A DNA stretch of 64,000 bases from Clostridium beijerinckii (GTDB lineage Bacteria > Bacillota > Clostridia > Clostridiales > Clostridiaceae). The position numbers were made by a program, and so were the translations under genes. The DNA is taken from the NCBI RefSeq assembly GCF_036699995.1, contig NZ_CP144906.1, positions 4,847,001 through 4,911,000 of the forward strand, written 5' to 3'. This document shows positions 17,145 through 26,147 of this stretch, in pieces. The notes below the pieces were generated by a model, which saw only the letters and a program-made list of their open reading frames with translations, was not told where the DNA came from and did no database searches. Positions within the stretch are counted from its first letter, which is position 1. Each line of letters begins with the position of its first letter.

Positions 17145-18851
17145 GTGGTTAAATGCATTAAGTCTTTTAGAAAAACAATAAAACTTCTTTTTTTAAAATA
17201 TACATTTATTCCTATACTCATACTTTTTTTACTCTTCACTATATTTATAGTGGCAATAACCAAAATAAATATAATAATTAATACAAAACAAGCTGGAGAT
17301 AATATTAGCCAGAAGATAAGCGAAGTTTATAAAAACTATTATGAACAAATTAATATGATGGCATCTTCTGAAAACGTAATTAATTATATAAATACGCATT
17401 CAAATACTAATTTGATATATGATGATTATTATAAATTTAATAATAATCAAAAAGTTAAAGGCATTTTAAGTATTATTGATACAAATGATGTATTTGTACT
17501 TTCTACTACCGATTGTGATGCTAATATAAGTCGTTCTATTATAAATAATATTATTCCTAAGTTAAACAGAAATCCTAATGATGTATTGAGTGAAATTAAT
17601 ATACTAGCTTACCAATATAATAAAAACACTACTTATACTTTTGCTAAAGCAGTAAAAAGTAATGAAAAGGTAATAGGTTATTTGGTATACCAACTTTATG
17701 AAGAAGATTTTTCTAAATTATTATTTGAAAATAATAACCAATTAGCAGTTATTACAGATCGACATAATAGAATTATATCAACAAATAATACTTCTCTAAA
17801 AGGCTTAATGAATAAATTTATTCCTCAATACATTGAGGACAATGAAAACTATGTAAACATATCAGGTAATAAATATTACATAGTGAAAGATAAAATTTAT
17901 GATGCTCCAATATATATATATACTCTAAATGGATTTACAATTAAAAACGATATATTTATTATATATTTTTCTTTTATAATATTAGTAAGCATAGTGCTCT
18001 TAATTTTAATAAATTATCTAGCAAATAAAATGTCAGCAAGCAATACTGAATCAATTGATAAGCTTATATATTCTGTAAACGAGTTAAAACATGGGAATAT
18101 GAATTCATATGTTAATATAAATTCAAGAGATGAATTTGAAATATTAGCTAATGAATTTAATATTATGTTAGATACTCTTCATGATTTAATGAAAAAAAAC
18201 GAGGAATTGCTTTCTCTTAATTATGCAAGCGAAGTTAATCTGCTGCAGTCTCAATTTAATCCTCATTTTATATTTAATATCCTATCAACTTTAAGATATT
18301 CCATATTTATTGATCCCAAAGAATCAGAGAATATCATTATGGGACTTTCTAGATTATTGAGATATAGTATAGATTCAAGCAGTCAAAAGGTTATCCTAGC
18401 TAATGATTTATGCTATATAAAAGACTATTTAGAATTAAATAAATTCAGGTTTAAAGAAAAATTAGAATATAATATAAACATTTCTGCTAAAGCTAAAACA
18501 GCACTTATACCTAAATTGTTATTACAAACTTTTGTTGAAAATTCTATTAAATACGGATACAAAGATAAGGAATATATAGTAATTAACATAACAGGAGATA
18601 TTTTAAATAAAAAACTTATCTTAGAGTTAACTGATAATGGATCCGGAATTACCCAGGAACAGCTTAATAATATTATGTCTGTATTAAATAATCCTAATAA
18701 TACTTCAAATCATATAGGGTTATACAATGCATATAGGCGTCTGGTATTACTATATGGTGATAATCAATCATTTAAAATAAAAAGTACCGTTGGAATTGGG
18801 ACAAGTATAAAATTGACAATACCTTACGAAAAGGGGAATTCAGATGTTTAA
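17145..18851 (+). CDS. sensor histidine kinase, YesM (LytS-like) family
   Basis: A 568-residue membrane kinase. A first helix lies near residues 15-35, an extracellular sensor of about 220 residues follows, a second helix lies near 255-280, then HAMP and the His_kinase domain with NPHFIFN (His374) and the ATPase motif LTDNGSGIT. I chose the GTG at 17145-17147 because GGGGGGAA lies about 8 nt before it; the frame is open to an ATG at 17076 without such a site. It overlaps the response-regulator gene by 8 bp. It probably senses a sugar-like ligand of the divergent importer. Confidence 0.88.
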   Translation: MVKCIKSFRKTIKLLFLKYTFIPILILFLLFTIFIVAITKINIIINTKQAGDNISQKISEVYKNYYEQINMMASSENVINYINTHSNTNLIYDDYYKFNNNQKVKGILSIIDTNDVFVLSTTDCDANISRSIINNIIPKLNRNPNDVLSEINILAYQYNKNTTYTFAKAVKSNEKVIGYLVYQLYEEDFSKLLFENNNQLAVITDRHNRIISTNNTSLKGLMNKFIPQYIEDNENYVNISGNKYYIVKDKIYDAPIYIYTLNGFTIKNDIFIIYFSFIILVSIVLLILINYLANKMSASNTESIDKLIYSVNELKHGNMNSYVNINSRDEFEILANEFNIMLDTLHDLMKKNEELLSLNYASEVNLLQSQFNPHFIFNILSTLRYSIFIDPKESENIIMGLSRLLRYSIDSSSQKVILANDLCYIKDYLELNKFRFKEKLEYNINISAKAKTALIPKLLLQTFVENSIKYGYKDKEYIVINITGDILNKKLILELTDNGSGITQEQLNNIMSVLNNPNNTSNHIGLYNAYRRLVLLYGDNQSFKIKSTVGIGTSIKLTIPYEKGNSDV

Positions 18852-19653
18852 ACTTTTAATTGTAGAAGATGAAGAAATGATTAGAAAAGGAGTACGCTAC
18901 ACTTTTGATTGGGAAAAATCAGGTGTTGTTGTTATTGATGAAGCTTCAAACGGCAAAGAAGGATTAGAAAAAATTCAATCTTTAAAGCCAGATATAATCT
19001 TAGTTGATGTAAATATGCCCATTATGAATGGAATTACTATGCTACAAAATAGTATAAAAGAATATAAATATAGTGCAATTATTATATCTGGATATGATGA
19101 ATTTTCATTAGCTAAAGAAGCAATACATCTAGGTGTAACTGAATATCTATTAAAACCTTTAGATAATGATCAGCTATATAACGCATTGGAAAAAGCAAAA
19201 GAACAGGTTACTTTATTAAGAGAACATGCAATTGTGCAGAATAAAATTTATAATTCAAAAGAATTAATTACACTTCAGAATAAACTTTTAAAGGATATTT
19301 CATATTCTTCTAAATATGTGACACAGATGCTCAATTATATCCACAAAGAATACCCCAAAAAAATCACTATCCAGAACCTGGTAGATATATTAGGTGTTAG
19401 TTCTACTTATCTTAATAATCAATTTAAGAAAGAAACCTCATATACATTTAACGATTATTTAAATAGATATAGAGTAAATCAGGCTATAAATATTATGAAG
19501 ACAGGTAAAGGAAAAATATATACTATTGCTACTGATGTGGGATTTAAAGACTACAGATATTTTATTAATGTATTTAAAAAATATACAAATTGCTTACCAA
19601 GTGACTTTATAGAATATTTTAAAGATACTTATTATAAAAATATCTCAGAATGA
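18844..19653 (+). CDS. response regulator with AraC-type DNA-binding domain, YesN family
   Basis: The 269-residue protein has a receiver domain (1-120; phospho-acceptor Asp55 in LVDVNMP, lysine in LLKPLD) and a C-terminal AraC helix-turn-helix pair (about 160-260; NLVDILGVSSTYLNNQFKKE and IATDVGFKDYRYF). It is shorter than most YesN proteins, which have a longer middle region. Translationally coupled to the kinase. The likely target is the divergent ABC operon, with the palindrome at 17005-17022 as candidate site. Confidence 0.92.
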   Translation: MFKLLIVEDEEMIRKGVRYTFDWEKSGVVVIDEASNGKEGLEKIQSLKPDIILVDVNMPIMNGITMLQNSIKEYKYSAIIISGYDEFSLAKEAIHLGVTEYLLKPLDNDQLYNALEKAKEQVTLLREHAIVQNKIYNSKELITLQNKLLKDISYSSKYVTQMLNYIHKEYPKKITIQNLVDILGVSSTYLNNQFKKETSYTFNDYLNRYRVNQAINIMKTGKGKIYTIATDVGFKDYRYFINVFKKYTNCLPSDFIEYFKDTYYKNISE

Positions 19654-19673
19654 TTTTTCAATCACTCTGAGAT
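19642..19673 (+). terminator. terminator of the two-component operon
   Basis: ATCTCAGAATGATT and AATCACTCTGAGAT form a 14-bp stem with one mismatch and a TTTC loop. The left arm contains the stop codon of the response regulator. Confidence 0.7.
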
Positions 19674-19693
19674 CCTTATTATTACCTATTTAA

Positions 19694-20527
19694 TTAAAGT
19701 CTTTCTCGTCTTTTAGTAGATTTAATAAATATTTCTTTTAGTGCTTCTTTATCATCATTTTGTATTGCATCTTTTATTTTATCTAATTCCACTTCAAAAT
19801 TTTCAATGCTTTTTAATAAATTCTCTTTATTTCCAAGGAAAAGTTCGCTCCAAAGATCTTCATTTATATTAGCAATTCTTGTTAAGTCTCTATAACTATC
19901 TCCAATGAAACTTCCTGTTTCTCTTCCTTCAACATCACTATTTACAAGTGCTACAGCTAATGAGTGCGGAAGCTGACTTGTGTAGCCAATCATTTCATCA
20001 TGATATTCTGGAGTTATTCTTTTAACTCTTTTAAATCCAATTTTATAAACCAAATCTTCTACCATGTTTAAATTTTCTTCTTTATTTCTAGAAACCGGTG
20101 TTAAAATATAATTTGCACCTTTAAAAACTTGGCTACTTGCAAAATCTATTCCTTTTTTCTCTCGTCCTGCCATTGGATGGCCAAAAACAAAATCTATATT
20201 TTTCGGTAATATATTTACAATATCTTCTATAAACATTTTTTTTATCCCAGTAGCATCTGTTATTACTGCACCATCTTTAAAATTGTTTTTATTATCTATA
20301 ATAAATTGCTTAACTAACCTAGGATATAATGAAATAATTATAAAATCTGCACTCTTAATTACTTCTTCTCCGTTTTTGAATCCTTCTCTTATTAATCCAA
20401 GTTTTTTAGCTTTTTCTAAAGATTCTTCATTAATATCTATTCCATAAACATCATTATACCCAGCTTCTTTTAAAGCCATAGTAAATGATCCCCCAATTAC
20501 TCCAAGACCTACAACTACTATTTTCAT
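19694..20527 (-). CDS. tyrA: prephenate dehydrogenase
   Basis: This 277-residue enzyme oxidises prephenate to 4-hydroxyphenylpyruvate, the tyrosine branch. The N-terminal Rossmann motif is VVGLGVIGGSFTMAL (4-18); FGHPMAGREKKGID near 117-130 and SQLPHSLAVAL near 184-194 are family signatures. No chorismate mutase or ACT domain is attached, so the regulatory part seen in some TyrA proteins is missing. It is the last gene of the aromatic operon, 23 bp after the second aroF. Confidence 0.94.
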   Translation of the reverse strand: MKIVVVGLGVIGGSFTMALKEAGYNDVYGIDINEESLEKAKKLGLIREGFKNGEEVIKSADFIIISLYPRLVKQFIIDNKNNFKDGAVITDATGIKKMFIEDIVNILPKNIDFVFGHPMAGREKKGIDFASSQVFKGANYILTPVSRNKEENLNMVEDLVYKIGFKRVKRITPEYHDEMIGYTSQLPHSLAVALVNSDVEGRETGSFIGDSYRDLTRIANINEDLWSELFLGNKENLLKSIENFEVELDKIKDAIQNDDKEALKEIFIKSTKRRERL

Positions 20528-20550
20528 ATCTATAGCTCCCTTATATAGAA

Positions 20551-21564
20551 TTAGATTTGCTTATCTTCAATTTTTGCTACAGCTTTAACTTTATTCATTA
20601 GCACATCAAATTGATCTGGAGTAAGTGATTGTTGTCCATCACTTAGTGCATTTTCAGGATCGTTATGAACTTCTATCATAAGTCCATCAGCCCCAGCTAT
20701 AATTGCTGCTTTTGCCATTGGTTCTACCAAGTAAGCATATCCACCTGCATGACTTGGATCAACAATTATAGGTAAATGTGATAATTTCTTAATTACTGGA
20801 ACTGCTTGCAAATCTAATGTATTTCTTGTAATAGTTTCGAATGTTCTTACTCCTCTTTCACAAAGAATTACATTTTCATTTCCACCTGCCATAATATATT
20901 CTGCTGACATAAGCCATTCTTCTATAGTTGCAGATAAACCTCTCTTTAATAGTATTGGTTTATTTGTTTTACCTATTTGCTTTAATAGATCGAAATTTTG
21001 CATATTTCTAGCACCAATTTGAATCATATCCACTTCTTCAACAAAAGTATCTAAGTAATCAGTAGACATAAGTTCTGTTACTATAGGAAGTCCTGTTTCC
21101 TGTTTTGCTGTTTTTAAAAGTTTTAATCCTTCAAGCTCTAAACCTTGAAAGCTATAAGGTGAAGTTCTTGGTTTAAACGCCCCACCTCTTAAAAAGTTAG
21201 CTCCTGCCGCTTTTACTCTTTTTGCGATTTCAACAATTTGTTCTTCACTTTCTACAGAACATGGTCCAGCCATTATCCCAAGTCTTCCACCACCAACTAT
21301 TGATCCCTCAATATTAACTACTGTATCTTCAGGCTTAAATATCCTGTTTGCTTTCTTAAAAGGTTCTTGAACTTTCATAACCCTATCTACACCTTTTAAT
21401 ACTTGTAATTTTTTAGGATCTAATATTGAAGTATCACCAACAGCTCCTACTATAAAATATGTGTCTCCTTTAGAAAGATGGGCTTCTAATCCTTTTGATT
21501 CAATTACCGCCTTTACCTTCCTTACATCTTCTTCACTTGCTTTTGGGTTCATAATAATTATCAT
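20551..21564 (-). CDS. aroF: 3-deoxy-7-phosphoheptulonate (DAHP) synthase, type I-beta, distal copy
   Basis: A 337-residue enzyme that joins phosphoenolpyruvate and erythrose 4-phosphate, the first step of the shikimate pathway. Residues 1-80 are a ferredoxin-like regulatory domain (MIIIMNPKASEEDV) and the rest is the barrel with MAGPCSVESEEQI, GGAFKPRTSPYSFQGL, LLKRGLSATIEEWL and DPSHAGG. A nearly equal paralogue opens the same operon at 28699-29712. The two differ most in the N-terminal domain, so they may be inhibited by different amino acids. The start ATG has AGGAGG. Confidence 0.95.
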   Translation of the reverse strand: MIIIMNPKASEEDVRKVKAVIESKGLEAHLSKGDTYFIVGAVGDTSILDPKKLQVLKGVDRVMKVQEPFKKANRIFKPEDTVVNIEGSIVGGGRLGIMAGPCSVESEEQIVEIAKRVKAAGANFLRGGAFKPRTSPYSFQGLELEGLKLLKTAKQETGLPIVTELMSTDYLDTFVEEVDMIQIGARNMQNFDLLKQIGKTNKPILLKRGLSATIEEWLMSAEYIMAGGNENVILCERGVRTFETITRNTLDLQAVPVIKKLSHLPIIVDPSHAGGYAYLVEPMAKAAIIAGADGLMIEVHNDPENALSDGQQSLTPDQFDVLMNKVKAVAKIEDKQI

Positions 21565-21714
21565 TCTAATTTCCTCCTGTACTACTTTTTAATTTTTACT
21601 TTTCTTTTTTCTACTATACTTCTGTACTACAAATAGGTAGCTCAACTTAAAAATTAGTTGAGAACTTTCTCATCAGCGAATAGAGCAAGACGAGCTTCCT
21701 ATATATAATATAAA

Positions 21715-22155
21715 CTATTTAGACACCTTTTTCAATTCTAGCGCCTTAATAGCTAATATATATCCATCTTCTCCAAATCCACACATCTGTCCTATACATG
21801 CAGGTGCTGTTACAGATTTCTTTCTAAAATCTTCTCTCGCATGCACATTGGATAAATGCACTTCTACTGTATCAATATTTACTCCTTTTATTGCATCATG
21901 AATTGCATAACTATAATGAGTATAAGCTCCTGGATTTATTATTATCCCATCATAATTTTCAAAGTATGCTTTTTGAAGTTCATCAATTATTTCACCTTCA
22001 CAATTACTCTGAAATAAGGTTATTTCATGTCCTCTTTTTTTGCCTTCTTCTTTAATATATTCACATATATCTTCAAAAGATTTAGTGCCATAAATTCCTT
22101 TTTCTCTAACTCCAACCATATTTAAATTTGGTCCATTTATTACCATTATCTTCAT
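21715..22155 (-). CDS. aroQ: 3-dehydroquinate dehydratase, type II
   Basis: A 146-residue enzyme making 3-dehydroshikimate. MVINGPNLNMVGVREKGIYG at the N-terminus includes the flexible lid arginine and catalytic tyrosine; NPGAYTHYSYAIHDA and EVHLSNVHAREDFRKKS are the other family blocks. I chose the ATG at 22153-22155, which follows GGGAGGG; a start seven codons upstream would contain that site. Gaps of 245 bp before it and 150 bp after it are wide for an operon. In the upstream gap a weak internal promoter candidate (TTGAAA, 17 bp, TATAGA, minus strand) can be seen. Confidence 0.95.
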   Translation of the reverse strand: MKIMVINGPNLNMVGVREKGIYGTKSFEDICEYIKEEGKKRGHEITLFQSNCEGEIIDELQKAYFENYDGIIINPGAYTHYSYAIHDAIKGVNIDTVEVHLSNVHAREDFRKKSVTAPACIGQMCGFGEDGYILAIKALELKKVSK

Positions 22156-22400
22156 TAATATCCCTCCCTTCAGCATTTATATTTTTCTAAACTATAGCGT
22201 ATATTACAATAAATTATTTAGTTAGCGAGCCTTCTTCACATGAGTTATGATAGTAAATTATATTAACTCTATAAGATTACAATGTAAGATTTTCAACTTA
22301 ACATATATATGTATATTGCAATTGAGTTTCTACATTTTCTTCTAGTTTAGCACTTGGCTTACTAGAATTTTAAAAATAAGTTTATTATTGAATCTTATAC

Positions 22401-22910
22401 TTAATTCATTTCTAAGTTATCTAGAATAACTTCTTTTATTTCATTAACTATATCTCCAATTTCTCTATCATTTCTAATTATTTTATCTGCACATAATCTA
22501 TATAATTCATAGCGCTCTTCATACAACTTAATTATTCTTTCTCTACCTTCTTTAAGTAAAGGTCTTTTTGATATATCTACATCTCCTAAAAGCTCTTCCA
22601 ATGACCTATCAATAAAAATAATAAATGATTCTTCTTTTAATACGTCTATATTCTCTGTTCTTTTTATTACTCCACCACCTGAAGAAATTATAACCTTTCC
22701 CTCTTTAGCTAATTCTCTACAAGCTAAAGATTCAAAATCTCTAAAATAATTTTCTCCTTGTTCAAAAAGTTCAGGTATCGTTTTAGATGTCATATTTTCA
22801 ATATAATTATCCATATCAATAAAGTTAATTTTTAATTCTTCGCTTACCAATCTGCCAATTGTACTCTTTCCGCATCCAGGCATTCCAATGAATACTACTT
22901 TATTTTTCAT
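22401..22910 (-). CDS. aroK: shikimate kinase
   Basis: The 169-residue kinase phosphorylates shikimate with ATP. It has Walker A GMPGCGKST at 8-16, the substrate aspartate in FIDMDNYIE, and the SSGGGVIKR segment. I chose the ATG at 22908-22910, preceded by TAGGTGG that overlaps the aroE stop; a GTG three codons upstream is part of that site. It follows aroE by 9 bp. Confidence 0.95.
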   Translation of the reverse strand: MKNKVVFIGMPGCGKSTIGRLVSEELKINFIDMDNYIENMTSKTIPELFEQGENYFRDFESLACRELAKEGKVIISSGGGVIKRTENIDVLKEESFIIFIDRSLEELLGDVDISKRPLLKEGRERIIKLYEERYELYRLCADKIIRNDREIGDIVNEIKEVILDNLEMN

Positions 22911-22919
22911 ATGTGCCAC

Positions 22920-23732
22920 CTACTTAAATTCATTTTCAAATATTGAATATAAACCTTGAGTTAGTTCATTATCTAATTGGCATCCCTGCCATATTTCTTC
23001 CGCCTTTATAGCTTGCCCTACTAACATTTCAATACCACCACATACTTTTTTATTTAAACTTTTTCCTATTTTTAGGAATTTTGTCTCCTTAGGGTTATAA
23101 ATTATATCTACTAATGAATTAAAGTTATTTATTATCTCCTCATTAACAGGAGTATCATCAACTTTAGGGTACATGCCAAGCGGAGTCGTATTAATTAAAA
23201 TATCACCTTTTATCTCTGATATTTCTTCATAAGTTTTAAATTCTATTCTTTCATCTTTATCTGCAGAATTTTCTTTGATTTTTCTTGAAACTAAGTAAAT
23301 CTTTTTAATGCCATGATCTAAAAGATAAGTAATAACAGCCTTAGCCGCCCCACCATTTCCTAGAACCATAGCAATACTATCTCTTATAAAAATCTTATTA
23401 TTATTTAATATAGTTCCAAACCCATAATAATCTGTATTATACCCATATAACTTATTATCTTTTAAATAAATAGTATTTACTGCCCCTATTTTTTTAGCTT
23501 CATCCGATATAAAATCTAAATATTCCATTACATCTTGCTTATAAGGAATAGTTACATTAACTCCTTTTATTTTAAGAAGCTTTATTGATTCTATAAGTTT
23601 ACCTAAATTCTCTTTTTCAACTTCAAAAAGCTTATATGCCCCTTCTATTTTTAAATCTTTAAAAAGTGTATTATGAATTTTAGGCGAAAGACTATGAGAT
23701 AACTTTTCTCCTATTAATCCGTAAAATTCCAA
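22920..23732 (-). CDS. aroE: shikimate dehydrogenase
   Basis: A 270-residue NADP-linked enzyme reducing 3-dehydroshikimate. Substrate motif IGEKLSHSLSPKIHN at 7-21, VNVTIPYKQDV near 59-69 with the catalytic lysine, GNGGAAKAV for the cofactor and NTTPLGMYP near 185. The start codon is TTG at 23730-23732, with GGGGG 7 nt upstream. Internal gene of the aromatic operon. Confidence 0.95.
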   Translation of the reverse strand: MEFYGLIGEKLSHSLSPKIHNTLFKDLKIEGAYKLFEVEKENLGKLIESIKLLKIKGVNVTIPYKQDVMEYLDFISDEAKKIGAVNTIYLKDNKLYGYNTDYYGFGTILNNNKIFIRDSIAMVLGNGGAAKAVITYLLDHGIKKIYLVSRKIKENSADKDERIEFKTYEEISEIKGDILINTTPLGMYPKVDDTPVNEEIINNFNSLVDIIYNPKETKFLKIGKSLNKKVCGGIEMLVGQAIKAEEIWQGCQLDNELTQGLYSIFENEFK

Positions 23733-23785
23733 ATTAATGCCCCCTTTTTTTTTAGTTATAGGTTAATAGTTATAACTCTTCATTT

Positions 23786-24925
23786 TTAGTAGTATTTCCT
23801 GTATCCACCAATGAGTTTAAAATACGCACTGCTTTGTTCAATTAAATTCAATGCCTTTTTAACTTGTTCATTTTCAAGATTCCCCTCAAAATCTACATAT
23901 AAGAAATATTTCCACGCTCCCTTTTCCATAGGTCTTGATTCGATCTTCATCATATTTATATTATTTTCTGCAAAGTGTCTTAATAATTTATATAGAGTAC
24001 CTGCTTTATGCTCAAGAGAAAATACAACACTTACTTTATCACAACTGTTATTTAATTCTAACTCTTTTGATATAACTATGAATCTTGTAGAATTTTCTCT
24101 TCTATTATTTATATTTTCTTTTATTATGCTTAAATTGTATATATCAGCTGCCCTTTTACTTGCAATAGCAACCTTTGACATATCTTGTAAATCACTAACA
24201 AGTTTAACACTATCCGCAGTACTATGGAAAGGTATCTTCTTCCAATTACTATATTCTTTTAAAAAATCAGTACTTTGCTCAAACCCCTGTGGATGTGAAT
24301 ATACTTCTTTAACATTATCTAATTTTGTTCCTTTAATCCCAATTAAATTTTGATCTATTTTAATACACTCTTCTCCAACTATATAGAATCCGTACTTATA
24401 TAAGAGATCATAAACCTGTGAAATAGCACCAGTTGAAGAATTTTCAATTGGTAAAACCCCATAGTCAATTTCTCCATTTTTTACTGCTACAAATACGTCC
24501 TCAAACTCATCATACGCCTTAGCATCATCTTTCTTGCCAAAATGCTTAATCATTGCTTCTTCTGAAAATGATCCTGCAACACCATAAAAGCCAACTTTAA
24601 CGTCACTTTTCGCATTTTTTTCTTTAAACTTATCTATAGTCGTAGCTCTTATATCTTCCTTTACTTCTTTATCTTCTAGATCCTTAGAAATATTCATAAT
24701 ATTAATGAAAAATTGTTTCAATCCTTCGGCATAATCTTTATTATTAAGGTATCCTATATTCTTCTCAATAACTTCATCTTCTCTAGCTTTATTGAAAACA
24801 GGTAAATTATTCTGTTTTTTATATTCTCCTACCTTTATTACTATATCCATTCTTTCTTCAAAAAGTCTTGTTATCTCTTTATCTATTTCATCAATCTTAT
24901 TTCTATAATCATCTATAGCCGCCAT
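23786..24925 (-). CDS. pheA: bifunctional chorismate mutase / prephenate dehydratase
   Basis: The 379-residue protein carries out both phenylalanine-branch steps. Residues 1-85 are an AroQ-type chorismate mutase (DDYRNKIDEIDKEITRLFEERM). Residues about 108-285 are prephenate dehydratase (VGFYGVAGSFSEEA; NNRRENSTRFIVI with the TRF motif). A C-terminal ACT domain (KAGTLYKLLRHFAENNINM and ESRP) binds phenylalanine as feedback inhibitor. Besides this enzyme-level control, the whole operon sits behind a Phe/Tyr leader at 29814-29960. Confidence 0.96.
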   Translation of the reverse strand: MAAIDDYRNKIDEIDKEITRLFEERMDIVIKVGEYKKQNNLPVFNKAREDEVIEKNIGYLNNKDYAEGLKQFFINIMNISKDLEDKEVKEDIRATTIDKFKEKNAKSDVKVGFYGVAGSFSEEAMIKHFGKKDDAKAYDEFEDVFVAVKNGEIDYGVLPIENSSTGAISQVYDLLYKYGFYIVGEECIKIDQNLIGIKGTKLDNVKEVYSHPQGFEQSTDFLKEYSNWKKIPFHSTADSVKLVSDLQDMSKVAIASKRAADIYNLSIIKENINNRRENSTRFIVISKELELNNSCDKVSVVFSLEHKAGTLYKLLRHFAENNINMMKIESRPMEKGAWKYFLYVDFEGNLENEQVKKALNLIEQSSAYFKLIGGYRKYY

Positions 24926-25073
24926 TTCATTTCTCCTTACTTAGGAACAATTAAAAAATATTTAATTTCTTAATGCACCTTAACTCATTCAAATTAACAC
25001 TTTGCCTTCTTAATACACTATTTGCGATAAAAAAACTATATATTCATTAACTTAGAATTATAAATTTTTATTA

Positions 25074-26147
25074 CTAAAGCACTAAATCGAGTATTCCAAT
25101 TGCGGTTACAGCTTCTATTACTGGAACAGCTCTTTGCACGATACAAGAATCATGACGACCTTCAATAACAAGCTCAGCTTCCTTTTTTTCTGCAATATCT
25201 ATCGTTCTTTGAATTTTTGATATTGATGGTGTTGGCTTTATTCCAACCTTAAATAATATTGGCATTCCATTTGTTATTCCACCTGTAATTCCACCATTAT
25301 TATTAGTATAAGTTTTTACTTTATCACCGTCATAATAGTATTCATCATTACAATCAGATCCTCTTAATTTGCTCATTTCAAAGCCTTTTCCAAATTCTAT
25401 TCCCTTAACTGCTGGGACAGAAAACATTAAATGAGCTAAAGTTGATTCAACTGAATCAAAAAACGGATTACCGATTCCCGGATTTATTCCAAGAACAGTA
25501 CATTCAATAGTTCCACCTACAGAATCTTGTTCTTTTTTTGCTTTCAGAATTGTATCTCTCATTTCTTCTTCTTTTTCTTGGATTAATAAAGGCAATTCCT
25601 TTGTTTTTAATTCCCCCAAGAGTTCTCTGCTTAATTCCACATCATAAAAACTCTTATCGTGGATATCTCCAATACTCTTAACATGGGCTCCTATATTAAT
25701 TCCTTTACTTTCTAATACCTGCTTACATACAGCCCCAGCAAATACTAATGGTGCAGTAATTCTTCCCGAGAAAGATCCACCGCCTCTGTAGTCGTTAAAT
25801 CCATTATACCTAATGAAACCTGGATAGTCCGCATGACCTGGTCTCATCAAATCTTTAAGTTTTCCATAATCCTTAGAACGCATATCTGAATTTCTAATTA
25901 CTGCGCAAAGAGGGGTACCTGTAGTTTTTCCTTCAAAGAACCCACTCAAAATTTCTGGTGCATCTGCTTCTTTTCTAGCTGTAGATAAATTACTTTTTCC
26001 TGGCGCACGTCTTGCCATTTCTTTCATAATCTCTTCAAGATTAATCTCAACGCCTGAAGGAAGCCCATCAATTGTAATTCCAATCCCAACTCCGTGAGAT
26101 TCACCAAATATAGAAACCTTTAATTTATTCCCCCACATTCCACTCAT
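25074..26147 (-). CDS. aroC: chorismate synthase
   Basis: The 357-residue flavin-dependent enzyme makes chorismate from EPSP. Signatures are FGESHGVGIGITIDGLPSG, RAPGKSNLSTARKEAD, MRPGHADYPG and DYRGGGSFSGR, and RHDSCIVQRAVPVIEA near the C-terminus. I chose the ATG at 26145-26147 behind GGAGGTG; a GTG three codons earlier lies within that site. The start overlaps the end of aroA by 23 bp, a sign of translational coupling. Confidence 0.95.
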   Translation of the reverse strand: MSGMWGNKLKVSIFGESHGVGIGITIDGLPSGVEINLEEIMKEMARRAPGKSNLSTARKEADAPEILSGFFEGKTTGTPLCAVIRNSDMRSKDYGKLKDLMRPGHADYPGFIRYNGFNDYRGGGSFSGRITAPLVFAGAVCKQVLESKGINIGAHVKSIGDIHDKSFYDVELSRELLGELKTKELPLLIQEKEEEMRDTILKAKKEQDSVGGTIECTVLGINPGIGNPFFDSVESTLAHLMFSVPAVKGIEFGKGFEMSKLRGSDCNDEYYYDGDKVKTYTNNNGGITGGITNGMPILFKVGIKPTPSISKIQRTIDIAEKKEAELVIEGRHDSCIVQRAVPVIEAVTAIGILDLVL

